In this document: positions 26,040 through 34,889 of the stretch, one piece after another
Layout of the letters: the number at the start of each line of letters is the position of its first letter
How positions within the stretch are numbered: the first letter of the stretch is position 1
Source of the DNA: an uncultured Alphaproteobacteria bacterium
GTDB taxonomy: Bacteria; Pseudomonadota; Alphaproteobacteria; UBA6615
NCBI GenBank assembly: GCA_943787445.1
Contig: CALSML010000028.1
Span: 1 to 58,739 of the forward strand
Reading direction: 5' to 3'
Length of the DNA: 58,739 bases
Notes under the pieces: generated by a model
The model's input: only the letters and a program-made list of their open reading frames with translations
What the model was told of the DNA's origin: nothing
Databases searched by the model: none
Program-made: the position numbers and the translations under genes

Positions 26040-26945
26040 ATGGATTATGAAAAGGTCTGGGACGAGGTCGAGTTCTACTCAAACGACAACAAGACGGCGG
26101 CTTACCTGTATCGCCCGAAAGACTGGAAGCCCGGCGATCCGCCGCGGCCCGCCATTTCGGTGCTCCATGGCTATACCGGCATGAAGGATGTCTACGGGAT
26201 GGACGTCCCCCAGTGGCTCTGGGAGAACGGCTATTTCGTCCTGTCCCATGACTATCCGGGGTTCGGGGTCAGCGAGGGTGAGCGCGGCCGCCATCGCCCG
26301 CTGGAACAGGCCCAGAGCGTTTATGACGCGGTGACCTACTTGCAGACGGTCGACGGCGTCGATCCGGAGCGGATCGGCTATTACGGGTCCAGCTATGGCG
26401 GCGCCCATGCGATCTGGTGCGCCGCATTCGATGAGCGTGTGAAGGTTGTCGTCTCCGCGGTCATGGTGGCCGATGGCGAACGCTGGATGGAATCGGTGCG
26501 TCGCCCCCATGAGTGGCAGGCGTTCAGGGAGAAAGTCGAGGAAGCCGAGCGCAAGCGGGTTCTGACCGGCGAGAAGACCCATATTCCCCTGCCGGAGATC
26601 ATGCTGACCGACCCGCACACCCAGATGGTGATTGACCAGTTCCACGCGAAGAGCGGGAGATACAATCCCGAATATGATCTGGAAAGTGCGATGGCCAATA
26701 TGCGCTATCGCCCGGAATGGGTAGCTCACAGGATTTCCCCGCGGCCGGTCCTGATGGTTTATGCAGAGAACGACAATCTGGTGCCGCCGGCCGAACAGTT
26801 GTCCTGTTACGAGGCGCTGGGCGAACCCAAGAAGCTGGTGAAGCTGCCGGGGATTCAGCACTATGAATCCTATCAATTCTGCAACGCTGACGCGCATGCC
26901 ATCCAGAAGGCCGAGGCTCTGGAGTGGTACGCCAAATATCTCTGA
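26040..26945 (+). CDS. Alpha/beta hydrolase (dienelactone hydrolase/peptidase S9-like)
   Basis: 301 residues. ISVLHGYTGMKDVY supplies the oxyanion hole, YYGSSYGGAHAIWC the nucleophile Ser, YAENDNLVPP the acid, and GIQHYESYQF the histidine. Its long insertion (ERWMESVRRPHEWQAFREKVEEAERK) forms a helical cap. The fold is that of acetyl xylan esterase/Xaa-Pro dipeptidase-like hydrolases of DLH type. It starts 38 bases after the dehalogenase with GGGGAG upstream, so it is likely cotranscribed. Substrate unknown. Confidence 0.8.
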   Translation: MDYEKVWDEVEFYSNDNKTAAYLYRPKDWKPGDPPRPAISVLHGYTGMKDVYGMDVPQWLWENGYFVLSHDYPGFGVSEGERGRHRPLEQAQSVYDAVTYLQTVDGVDPERIGYYGSSYGGAHAIWCAAFDERVKVVVSAVMVADGERWMESVRRPHEWQAFREKVEEAERKRVLTGEKTHIPLPEIMLTDPHTQMVIDQFHAKSGRYNPEYDLESAMANMRYRPEWVAHRISPRPVLMVYAENDNLVPPAEQLSCYEALGEPKKLVKLPGIQHYESYQFCNADAHAIQKAEALEWYAKYL

Positions 26946-26974
26946 TGCACCAGGCACCAGTCGGGACGAACTGA

Positions 26975-29026
26975 ATGAAAAATCTGTGGTCTGACCGTGA
27001 CGCAAAAGCATTTGTGCGTCGCTATGCCCGTGACGGGATCAACCGGGATCTGGCCCTGCGGGTCTACACCACGCGTTTGCTGGGTGGTGATCCGCGCCTG
27101 GTGCTGCACGGTGGCGGGAACACTTCGGTCAAGACGACCGCCACGGATCTGAACGGGGATGCGGTGGATGTCCTGTGCGTCAAGGGCAGCGGCTGGGACA
27201 TGGGAGATATCGAACCGGCGGGACTGCCTGCCGTGCGTCTCGACCCGCTCCGCGAACTTGGTGCGCTGGAGGCACTGAATGACGAGGATATGGTGAATGT
27301 CCAGCGGCGCAATCTGCTGGATTCGAAGGCACCGAACCCGTCTGTGGAAACCCTGCTGCATGCCTTCATGCCCCACAAGTTTGTGGATCACACCCATTCG
27401 ACAGCGGTCCTGGCTTTGACCGACCAGCCCGATGGCGCTGCCATCTGCCGGGATGTCTATGGCGACCGCGCGGTCTGCGTGCCCTACATCATGCCGGGTT
27501 TCGCGCTGGCCAGATCCTGCGCGTCCTATCAGCAGAAAAACCCGGATGTCGAAGGCCTGATCCTTCTCAAGCACGGGATATTCACCTTTGGTGAGACGGC
27601 CGAGGAAGCTTATGGCCGGATGATCGATCTGGTCAGTCGGGCGGAGCGGCGACTGCGCGAAGGCCGCAAAACCCGAATCTTCGTTCCGGCGAAGACGGGG
27701 GCCGCGACGTCCCTGCGCGTGTCCGATATTGCGCCCCGTCTGCGTGGCATGCTGTCCATGGGTGGGCAAAATGATCCCACCCGGTTTGTGATGACCTTCC
27801 GCACAAGCGCTGCAATCCGGCGGTTCGTGGATGGCAAGGAGCTTTCCCGATATGCCCGTCAGGGTCCGGTGACGCCCGATCACGCCATCCGCATCAAGGC
27901 AAAACCCGTGGTGCTGCCGCGACCGGAGAAATCCGATCCGGAGGGATTCTTCAAATCAGCCGGGCGTGCCATTGAAAAATACAAGACCGACTATGCCGCG
28001 TATTTCCTGCGCAACAACACCGATCCGCAGGACCTCAAAACGCAACTCGACCCTGTGCCGCGTGTGCTTCTGGTGCCGGGGCTCGGGTTTTTTGCCGTTG
28101 GCAAATTGGCGAAGCTAGCCGATCTGGCGGCCGATCTCTATGAAAACAATGTTGATGTCATCACGGCGGCTGAAGGAATCGGGCGGTTCCGCTCCATCAC
28201 CGATCGCGACATGTTCGATATCGAATACTGGTCGCTGGAACAGGCCAAGCTGGGCAATGCAAGGGAAGCCGCGCTCGCCCGGCAGGTGGTGGCGATCACC
28301 GGCGCGGGCGGCGTGATCGGTCAGGCGACGGCGCGGGCGTTCCGGGCCGCGGGCGCGGATGTGGCGCTGCTCGATCTGGATGCAGGACAGGTCGCCGATC
28401 TGGCAACGGAACTGGGCGGGTTGGCATTGACCTGCGATGTGACCGATGACAAATCGGTAGAGCGCGCCTTTGCGGCGATTGCTGAACGGTTCGGTGGCCT
28501 GGATGTTCTGGTTTCCAATGCAGGCGCGGCCTGGCAGGGCCGGATCGGCGAGGTTGATGACACGGTTCTGCGCGAGAGTTTCGAGCTCAACTTCTTCGCC
28601 CACCAGCGGGTCGCCAGGGCTGCTGTTTGGATCATGCAGGCACAGGGCACGGGCGGTGTACTGCTCTTCAACACGTCAAAACAGGCCGTGAATCCTGGCA
28701 GGAACTTCGGACCCTATGGTTTGCCCAAGGCAGCGACCCTGTTCCTCTCGCGCCAATATGCGCTCGATTATGGTGCGGACGGCATTCGTTCCAACGCGGT
28801 CAATGCGGACCGTATTCGCAGTGGCCTGCTCACCGATGACATGGTCAGGGCACGTTCGACGGCGCGCGGGTTGAGCGAAAAAGATTACATGTCGGGAAAT
28901 CTGCTCGGCCGGGAAGTGCTGGCAACCGACGTGGCGCAGGCCTTTGTGGATCTGGCAAAATCGGAAAAGACCACGGCGGCGGTGCTGACCGTCGATGGTG
29001 GGAATATCGAAGCGGCGCTACGCTGA
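26975..29026 (+). CDS. Bifunctional class II aldolase / short-chain dehydrogenase (RhaD-type fusion)
   Basis: 683 residues, two fused enzymes. Residues 1-400 or so form a zinc class II aldolase/adducin domain (LHGGGNTSVK, VDHTHSTAVLALTDQP, GLILLKHGIFTFG with His ligands). From about 430 an SDR domain begins, TGAGGVIGQATARAFRAAG, with LVSNAGAAWQG and the YGLPKAA active-site motif, ending LTVDGGNIEAALR. The layout is that of rhamnulose-phosphate aldolase/lactaldehyde dehydrogenase fusions, which cleave a sugar phosphate or similar hydroxyketone and then oxidise the aldehyde. No sugar kinase, isomerase or transporter is adjacent, so the substrate may not be a deoxysugar. It starts 30 bases after the preceding hydrolase. 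Confidence 0.87.
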   Translation: MKNLWSDRDAKAFVRRYARDGINRDLALRVYTTRLLGGDPRLVLHGGGNTSVKTTATDLNGDAVDVLCVKGSGWDMGDIEPAGLPAVRLDPLRELGALEALNDEDMVNVQRRNLLDSKAPNPSVETLLHAFMPHKFVDHTHSTAVLALTDQPDGAAICRDVYGDRAVCVPYIMPGFALARSCASYQQKNPDVEGLILLKHGIFTFGETAEEAYGRMIDLVSRAERRLREGRKTRIFVPAKTGAATSLRVSDIAPRLRGMLSMGGQNDPTRFVMTFRTSAAIRRFVDGKELSRYARQGPVTPDHAIRIKAKPVVLPRPEKSDPEGFFKSAGRAIEKYKTDYAAYFLRNNTDPQDLKTQLDPVPRVLLVPGLGFFAVGKLAKLADLAADLYENNVDVITAAEGIGRFRSITDRDMFDIEYWSLEQAKLGNAREAALARQVVAITGAGGVIGQATARAFRAAGADVALLDLDAGQVADLATELGGLALTCDVTDDKSVERAFAAIAERFGGLDVLVSNAGAAWQGRIGEVDDTVLRESFELNFFAHQRVARAAVWIMQAQGTGGVLLFNTSKQAVNPGRNFGPYGLPKAATLFLSRQYALDYGADGIRSNAVNADRIRSGLLTDDMVRARSTARGLSEKDYMSGNLLGREVLATDVAQAFVDLAKSEKTTAAVLTVDGGNIEAALR

Positions 29027-29028
29027 GA

Positions 29029-29988
29029 TCAGGTCTTGCGGCTCTCGGTGGCCTTGCGCAGCTTTGCCTGTTTTGCAGTACTGGCTTCCTGCCCGAACAT
29101 GGCCTCCAGCACCGCGATCCCGCGCTCGGCGGCATAGGCTGTCTGATCGGACAATGTTAGCTGGGCCGCTTTGCGTTGCCGCACGGCAGACGCGAGAAAA
29201 CGGGGGTCATTGGCCGACGCCATCATGTCCCAGATAACAGCCCCCATGGGGAAGAGCGCGGCCGATCCGGCAAGCGAGGTGTCGGGTTCCCGTTCGCCGA
29301 CCGCACGGACCACCGCACTGTCGGGCGGCAGCAGGGCCAGTTGCCGGTCATGTTCGGAACTGCTCTCCACATGCCGAAGTTCCAGACGGTGTTGCGGTAT
29401 ATCCTGGCCGAGAAGCTTGCGGGCCACATTCAGGCCGGCCGCATCCGGGCTTGCCAGCGTGACCTTCACCAGCTGCGCGTTGCACATCTCGCCCGCCAGA
29501 GCGGCGGCCAGCGCCCGGGCGTCGGGCCCGGCTCCGAAAATCAGCACTTCCGTTGTTTTGGCGGGAAGCGCCCGGTTGGCGGCGCTGATGGCGGTGGTGA
29601 GCCGGGGCGCCAGGGCATTCAGGGCCTCTGGCACCCGCTGAATCACGCCGACTTCACCAAGCAATTCGCTGGCGGCATCCCGGTGTTCATAGGCGCCCGG
29701 CAGTTCATCAAAGAAGGATGCGGCATGGCCAATGATGAAGGCCCCGCGGGCATTGTAGGCGTCGCGCAGAAACTCCAGAATGCGGGCGCGGTCGGCTTCG
29801 TTCAGGGTCGGGCCGACCGGTAGATTTTCAATCGCACAGGGATCAACGCCAAGCGCCTTGATGCCGGTCTCCACCAACGCGTGGATATCGGGATCGGTCA
29901 CGGTTTCCGTGATCAGGTAAACCGTTGGTGCTTCCGGAGATGTCGGGAGCGATACCACGCCTGAATTCCTTACCGGGTTCGTCAACAC
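29029..29988 (-). CDS. Rossmann-fold protein distantly resembling shikimate dehydrogenase
   Basis: 319 residues. A C-terminal nucleotide-binding motif VLIFGAGPDARALAAALAG is preceded by an N-terminal alpha/beta domain, and the overall plan (substrate domain, then Rossmann domain, then PMGAVIWDMMASANDPRFLA and a helical tail) is like shikimate/quinate dehydrogenases. The catalytic Lys and NxTxPxK motifs of true AroE are not seen, so it is unlikely to act in the shikimate pathway. The start is a GTG at 29988 with no good ribosome site visible. It is convergent with the aldolase gene and its stop lies two bases from that gene's stop. Confidence 0.5.
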   Translation of the reverse strand: MLTNPVRNSGVVSLPTSPEAPTVYLITETVTDPDIHALVETGIKALGVDPCAIENLPVGPTLNEADRARILEFLRDAYNARGAFIIGHAASFFDELPGAYEHRDAASELLGEVGVIQRVPEALNALAPRLTTAISAANRALPAKTTEVLIFGAGPDARALAAALAGEMCNAQLVKVTLASPDAAGLNVARKLLGQDIPQHRLELRHVESSSEHDRQLALLPPDSAVVRAVGEREPDTSLAGSAALFPMGAVIWDMMASANDPRFLASAVRQRKAAQLTLSDQTAYAAERGIAVLEAMFGQEASTAKQAKLRKATESRKT

Positions 29989-30083
29989 TGAATGCGATCA
30001 AACCATATCTGGTGATGGCGTGTGAGCGGTGTTCGGCTTTGCGCCCATGATGTAGCCTGCACGGGAAATTGCAGGAGTTGGGT

Positions 30084-31076
30084 ATGAAGTCGGTGCTGTT
30101 TCGCGATTATGGTGGTCCGGAGGTTCTGGAAATTGTTGACGGTCCGGTGCCCGAGCCGGGACCCGGTGAAATCTGTGTCCGGGCTGAAGCCATCGGGGTC
30201 GGCGTTCCCGATATGCTGATGCGCAGTGGCAACTACGCCTGGATACCGCCCTTGCCGGTGGTGCCGGGCAATGAGCTGGCTGGCACCGTGGCGGCCGTCG
30301 GATCGGGCGTGGATGCATCCGAAGTCGGGCAGCGGGTCTATGTGAACGCGCGCGACCTTTCTCAGCGCGGTGGCTGTTATGCCGAATACATGCTCGTGCC
30401 GGCATCATCGGTGTTCGCCCTGCCGGATTCCCTGAGCGCCGAACATGCGGTTGCGCTGGGCAATTACCAGCTTGCCTGGCTGTTGCTGAACATTGCTGCC
30501 ACGCCAAAGGCGGGAGAGGACGTGCTGGTGCACGCTGCGGCCGGGGGCGTGGGAAGTGCGCTCGTGCAAATGGCGTGCGCCAAAGATCTGCGGGTCTGTG
30601 GTGTGGCCGGATCGGCGGACAAAGCAGGCTATGTTGCCGGTCTCGGTGCGGAGACCGTTATAGAACGGAGCCGGGACTCGATTTCGGAACGGGTGATGCA
30701 GAGCACGGATGGTGCCGGTGTCAGAACCATTTACGACGCGGTGGGCGGCGAGGATTTCGCAAACAACTTCAAGATGCTGGCGCCGCTGGGGACACTGGTG
30801 ATGTTCGGTTACATCGCCGGCTGGCCTGATCCCGCTATCCTGAATTCAATGCGTGAGCGTTTTGGTGCGTCTCTGGGGTTCCGGTTGTTTTCGATCCATG
30901 TTCTGGACGAGATGCCGGAATTGCGGCGCAAGGCGATGGAAGAAGCGATCAAGGTCATGGCGGCCGGTTTGGCGCTGCCACGCATTCACACACGAATGCC
31001 CCTCGAAGAGGCCGCGGAGGCCCATCGTCTTCTGGAATCCGGCGCGGTGATCGGAAAGATCGTGCTGGTGCCCTGA
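30084..31076 (+). CDS. Zinc-less MDR, quinone oxidoreductase family
   Basis: 330 residues. GroES-like domain first (SVLFRDYGGPEVLEIVDGPVPEPGPGE, LPVVPGNELAGTVAAVGSGV), then a Rossmann domain with VLVHAAAGGVGSALVQMA. No zinc-binding cysteines. GCAGGAG lies seven bases upstream of ATG 30084. It reduces a quinone, enone or other activated double bond with NADPH. It is a separate branch from the paralogue at 7568-8548. A ThDP enzyme follows after 93 bases. Confidence 0.85.
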   Translation: MKSVLFRDYGGPEVLEIVDGPVPEPGPGEICVRAEAIGVGVPDMLMRSGNYAWIPPLPVVPGNELAGTVAAVGSGVDASEVGQRVYVNARDLSQRGGCYAEYMLVPASSVFALPDSLSAEHAVALGNYQLAWLLLNIAATPKAGEDVLVHAAAGGVGSALVQMACAKDLRVCGVAGSADKAGYVAGLGAETVIERSRDSISERVMQSTDGAGVRTIYDAVGGEDFANNFKMLAPLGTLVMFGYIAGWPDPAILNSMRERFGASLGFRLFSIHVLDEMPELRRKAMEEAIKVMAAGLALPRIHTRMPLEEAAEAHRLLESGAVIGKIVLVP

Positions 31077-31169
31077 CCCGGCTTTGCCCGCCGCCTGTGC
31101 GGTGGTAGTTTGATCCATAACCTGTTCGCGTGAAACGATGCAACAGGACAAACGGGGAAGGGAACAGTC

Positions 31170-32831
31170 TTGAGAACTGGTGGTCAGGTTTTGATCGACG
31201 CGTTGCGTCTGCACGGTGTCGATACGGTTTTTTGTGTGCCGGGTGAAAGCTATCTGGCAGCTCTCGATGCGCTCTATGACGTGCGTGATTCCATTCGAGT
31301 GATCACCTGCCGGCATGAAAGCGGCGCAACCTATGCGGCCGAAGCCTATGGCAAGCTGACCGGGCGTCCGGGCATAGCCTTTGTGACCCGCGGTCCGGGT
31401 GCCTGTAATGCCAGTATCGGCGTGCACACCGCGCTGCAGGAATCCTCTCCTATGATTTTGTTTGTGGGCCAGGTGCCGCGGGAGTTCAAGGGTCGGGAGG
31501 CTTTTCAGGAAGTGGATTTCCCCGCGATGTTCGCCCCACTGGCCAAATGGGCTGTCGAAGTCGATGACCCGGCGCGCCTGCCGGAAATCACGGCGCGAGC
31601 GTTCGCCACAGCGGCTGGTGGTCGCCGCGGACCTGTGGTCGTATCCCTGCCCGAAGACATGCTGGTGGAAGAGGTCGAGGTCGCAGATGTGGCCGTGACC
31701 AAATATCCGGTTCCCGGGCCGGACGAAGGTGATCTGGGGCAGCTCCGTGACATGCTATCGGCGTCCTCAAAACCGCTGGTGATTTTCGGTGGCGGCGGAT
31801 GGTCTGCCGAAACCTGCGCGGAACTGCAGGCCTTCTGTGAAGCCAATGATCTGCCAGCCATCGCTTCGTTCCGGACTCAGGACATTTTCAACAATGACCA
31901 TCCGAACTTCATCGGTGAGCTGGGCTACAACACAAATCCAAAGCTGGCCCAGCGTGTGAAGGATGCCGATCTGATCCTCGCCATTGGGGCTCGTCTGGGT
32001 GAGACCGCAACCATGGCCTATAGCCTGATCAAGGCGCCGCGCCCGGATCAGAAGCTGATCCATGTCTATCCCGATCATTCCGAACTGGGGCGTGTGTTCC
32101 AGGCCGATTTGCCGATCGCCACCGATCTGGGGGCCTTTCTGACAAAGGCCCGCCAGCATGTGCAGGTCGATCCAGCAGCCTGGGCCGGTTGGCGGCAGGG
32201 GGGGCGTTCGGATTTCGACATATGGACGGTTCCCGGTGACTATCCGGGGCCGCTCAATCTGTCTGAGGCCTTCGTCCAACTGCGTGACATCTTGCCGGAC
32301 GACGCCATCCTGACCACCGATGCCGGCAACTTTGCGGGCTGGACCAGTCGCTTTTTCCGGTTCCGCCAGTTCCGAACTCTGCTGGGGCCTGCGAATGGCT
32401 CCATGGGCTATGGCCTGCCCGCCGCGCTGGCTGCGAAAGCGGCGCGACCGGATTTGCCGGTTGTCTGCTATGCGGGTGATGGCGGCATCCTGATGACTGG
32501 CAATGAACTGGCCACAGCCGTGCAGCACGAACTGCCGATTATTCTGATCATCGCGAACAACAGCATGTACGGCACGATCCGCATGCATGAGGAACGCGAA
32601 TATCCCGGACGGGTGATCGCGACTGAACTGCAGAACCCCGATTTTGTGGCCTGGGCCGAAGCCTTTGGTGCTCGGGGAGAGAGGGTGACCGCGACAGCAG
32701 AATTCGGGCCGGCCGTCGAGCGGGCGCTCAGTGCCGGCCGACCTGCCGTGATCGAATTGATCGTCGATCAGGAGCTTATTTCCAGCAACATCACCCTGAC
32801 CGAGCTCCAGAAGCGCGCGCGCGCCGGTTGA
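31170..32831 (+). CDS. Thiamine-diphosphate-dependent enzyme, acetolactate synthase-like
   Basis: 553 residues, three ThDP domains. The catalytic Glu is in CRHESGATYAAEAYGKLTGR, the FAD/inter-domain region follows, and the ThDP-Mg motif is CYAGDGGILMTGNELATAVQ through IANNSMYGTIR (GDG...NN). It resembles the large subunit of acetohydroxyacid synthase, but no regulatory IlvH gene is next to it, so it may be a glyoxylate carboligase, oxalyl-CoA, benzoylformate or sulfoacetaldehyde relative. The start is TTG 31170 with GGGAAGGGA just upstream; there is no better ATG that retains the N-terminal TGGQVLIDALRLHGV block. Confidence 0.85.
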   Translation: MRTGGQVLIDALRLHGVDTVFCVPGESYLAALDALYDVRDSIRVITCRHESGATYAAEAYGKLTGRPGIAFVTRGPGACNASIGVHTALQESSPMILFVGQVPREFKGREAFQEVDFPAMFAPLAKWAVEVDDPARLPEITARAFATAAGGRRGPVVVSLPEDMLVEEVEVADVAVTKYPVPGPDEGDLGQLRDMLSASSKPLVIFGGGGWSAETCAELQAFCEANDLPAIASFRTQDIFNNDHPNFIGELGYNTNPKLAQRVKDADLILAIGARLGETATMAYSLIKAPRPDQKLIHVYPDHSELGRVFQADLPIATDLGAFLTKARQHVQVDPAAWAGWRQGGRSDFDIWTVPGDYPGPLNLSEAFVQLRDILPDDAILTTDAGNFAGWTSRFFRFRQFRTLLGPANGSMGYGLPAALAAKAARPDLPVVCYAGDGGILMTGNELATAVQHELPIILIIANNSMYGTIRMHEEREYPGRVIATELQNPDFVAWAEAFGARGERVTATAEFGPAVERALSAGRPAVIELIVDQELISSNITLTELQKRARAG

Positions 32832-32842
32832 ACTGTAGGACG

Positions 32843-33415
32843 ATGACGAACGTGAAGAAGCGCGCCCTGTTTCTTGACCGCGACGGTGTGATCAACATCG
32901 ACAGCGGTTATATCTGGCGGCCGGAAGACTTCATCTTCAATGATGGGGTCTTCGAGGCGTGCCGGATGGCACAGTCTCTCGACTATGTTCTGTTCATCGT
33001 GACCAATCAGGCCGGGATCGGTCGCGGACTCTATTCGGAGAAGGATTTTCACGTCCTGACGGACTGGATGCTGGAACAGTTCGTCGAAAACGAGATCGAG
33101 ATAGCGCGCGTGTATTTTGCACCGACCCATCCCGAAGAAGGGATCGGGGTCTATCGTCGCGAATCTCCGGACCGGAAACCGGGGCCGGGGATGCTGTTTA
33201 AGGCGCGGGACGCCTTCGACCTCGATATGCGCCGCTCTGCCATTGTGGGCGACCGGGAAACGGATATTCAGGCCGGGATCAATGGTGGCGTGGGCACGCG
33301 TATTCTGGTTGAGGGTGAAGACGATCCGGCGTCAAGCCGGGCCGACAAGGTGGTGCGCTCGCTTGGTGAAGCGGTTGCGTGGCTTGCCGCGCGTGACGCG
33401 GACCCGTCGGGTTAG
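32843..33415 (+). CDS. HAD-IIIA phosphatase, GmhB-like (heptose 1,7-bisphosphate 7-phosphatase family) without zinc ligands
   Basis: 190 residues, HAD superfamily. Motif I is RALFLDRDGVINIDSGY, motif II FIVTNQAGIGRGLYSE, motif III DRKPGPGM, motif IV AIVGDRETDIQAGIN. This order and text match GmhB, which removes a phosphate from heptose bisphosphate during LPS core synthesis. In E. coli GmhB four Cys/His residues bind zinc in the loop before motif III; here the aligned YFAPTHPEEG...RRESPDRKP has none of those cysteines. ATG 32843 is 9 bases after the ThDP gene's stop. Convergent with the isomerase gene, stops overlapping. Confidence 0.78.
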   Translation: MTNVKKRALFLDRDGVINIDSGYIWRPEDFIFNDGVFEACRMAQSLDYVLFIVTNQAGIGRGLYSEKDFHVLTDWMLEQFVENEIEIARVYFAPTHPEEGIGVYRRESPDRKPGPGMLFKARDAFDLDMRRSAIVGDRETDIQAGINGGVGTRILVEGEDDPASSRADKVVRSLGEAVAWLAARDADPSG

Positions 33416-34020
33416 GACCCGCCGCCGGACAGACGCCAGTCGATCATCTCCAGACGATCCTGACCGAAGAACAACTCACCATCCACCACGATGGAGGGCA
33501 CGCTCCAGGCCTTGTCGGCCAGCGCGGCATCGGTGTTGGATTGCAGCTCGGCTGCCACCTCGTCGGAACCGGATGCGTCAGCCAGCGCGGCGCCATCGAG
33601 ACCGAGCCCGTCGAGGATTGCAGTGACGTCTTCGGGGTCGCTGATATTGCGTTCGTCCAACCAGCATCCGCGCATCAGGGCACGTGTCACGCCGATCGTG
33701 TCGAGCCCGGCCTGGCCCGCGGCGATGATGACGTGGGATGACAGCAGAAAGGGAACCGGAAAATGTTTCGGTTCGGCGTTGATCGGCACACCGCGCCATG
33801 CGGCCCAGCGGGGGAGTTCGATCAGGCGATAGGACTGCAGCACTTCCGGGCGTTCACCGAGCGGTCGCCCGGCCCCGGTTTCTTTCCATCCGCGCCCCAC
33901 ATCGATCGGCATCAGCGCGATGTCGCGCCCGTGCTTGCTGGCGATGTCCACCAGACCATCGAGCCCCAGATAGGACCAGGGTGAGATGCAGGCGAAGTAG
34001 TATTTGATGGGATTGCTCAT
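33412..34020 (-). CDS. 2-hydroxychromene-2-carboxylate isomerase/DsbA-family protein
   Basis: 202 residues, thioredoxin fold with helical insertion (kappa-GST/HCCA isomerase group). The catalytic segment is YYFACISPWSYLGL, where Ser replaces a redox CxxC, and AWSVPSIVVDGELFFGQDRLEM contains the cis-Pro and C-terminal signature. The family isomerises hydroxychromene carboxylate in naphthalene breakdown or uses glutathione for related reactions. Its ATG overlaps the speE stop (ATGA at 34020-34017), so it is cotranslated with the spermidine genes, an odd partnership. Substrate not known. Confidence 0.82.
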   Translation of the reverse strand: MSNPIKYYFACISPWSYLGLDGLVDIASKHGRDIALMPIDVGRGWKETGAGRPLGERPEVLQSYRLIELPRWAAWRGVPINAEPKHFPVPFLLSSHVIIAAGQAGLDTIGVTRALMRGCWLDERNISDPEDVTAILDGLGLDGAALADASGSDEVAAELQSNTDAALADKAWSVPSIVVDGELFFGQDRLEMIDWRLSGGGS

Positions 34021-34889
34021 TTTCCGGCCTCGACGCGTTTGGCGATATAGCTCGGCAATGCGAAGGCACCGCAGTGAAGGTCGGGATTGTAGTACCGGGT
34101 CGCGAGGTTTGTAGCCGAATATCGGGCGGCGATGGTGTCACGGTCGTGCTCGCGCAGTGCGGGATTGTCGCTCGCCCAGCCGAACCCCATGAAGCCGCCG
34201 GCATAGGTGGGGACTGCGGCGATGTAGGCATGGGCATCCGCGAAATGTTCGCCCAGCCGGCGCACGGTGGTTGTGAGTTCCTCTCCCTGGATCATGACCA
34301 CGCCGCTCTGGGTGGTCATCACCCCACCCGGATTGAGCCGGGATCGGCAGTTCTCATAGAAGGCCGGGGAGAAGAGGACTTCGCCCGGCCCGGCGGGGTC
34401 CGTGGAATCGACAATGATGACGTCGAATCTGCGCTCGGTCTCGGCCATGAATTTTGCGCCATCGGCAATCAGAAGATCGGCCCGAGGGTCATCGAAGGCA
34501 CCGTCGGATATGCCCGGTAGGTAGGTCTTGCAGAGTTCGACCACGGTCCCGTCAATTTCCACCATGGTCACACGATCCACTGGGTGGCGCAGGGCTTCGC
34601 GCAGCATGCCGCCATCACCACCACCAATGATGCAGACTTCTTTCGCAGATCCGTGGGCCAGCATGGGCATATGGGTCAGCATCTCGTGATAGATGAACTC
34701 GTCGCGTTCGCAGACCTGCATGATACCGTCCAGCGCCATGACGCGACCCCAGTCCGATGTCTGGTAGATCACCAGATCCTGAAGATCGGTCGTTTCGCGA
34801 TACAGAATCGAGTCGATCTTGAGACCCAGTTGCATCCCGACACCCAGGGCCTCATCGAACCAGCCCCATTCATCGGAGGACCCGCTCAA
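34017..34889 (-). CDS. speE: Spermidine synthase (polyamine aminopropyltransferase)
   Basis: 290 residues. It moves aminopropyl from decarboxylated SAM to putrescine. Evidence: LVIYQTSDWGRVMALDGIMQ, ERDEFIYHEMLTHMPMLAHG, the SAM loop VCIIGGGDGGMLREALRH, MVEIDGTVVELC, and FDVIIVDSTDPAGPGEVLF with the catalytic Asp. The start is taken as TTG 34889, which overlaps the speH stop (TTGA) and gives the usual short N-terminus before WGWFDEAL; the upstream in-frame extension to 35027 would be antisense-like text within speH. It forms an operon with speH and the isomerase. Confidence 0.92.
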   Translation of the reverse strand: MSGSSDEWGWFDEALGVGMQLGLKIDSILYRETTDLQDLVIYQTSDWGRVMALDGIMQVCERDEFIYHEMLTHMPMLAHGSAKEVCIIGGGDGGMLREALRHPVDRVTMVEIDGTVVELCKTYLPGISDGAFDDPRADLLIADGAKFMAETERRFDVIIVDSTDPAGPGEVLFSPAFYENCRSRLNPGGVMTTQSGVVMIQGEELTTTVRRLGEHFADAHAYIAAVPTYAGGFMGFGWASDNPALREHDRDTIAARYSATNLATRYYNPDLHCGAFALPSYIAKRVEAGK

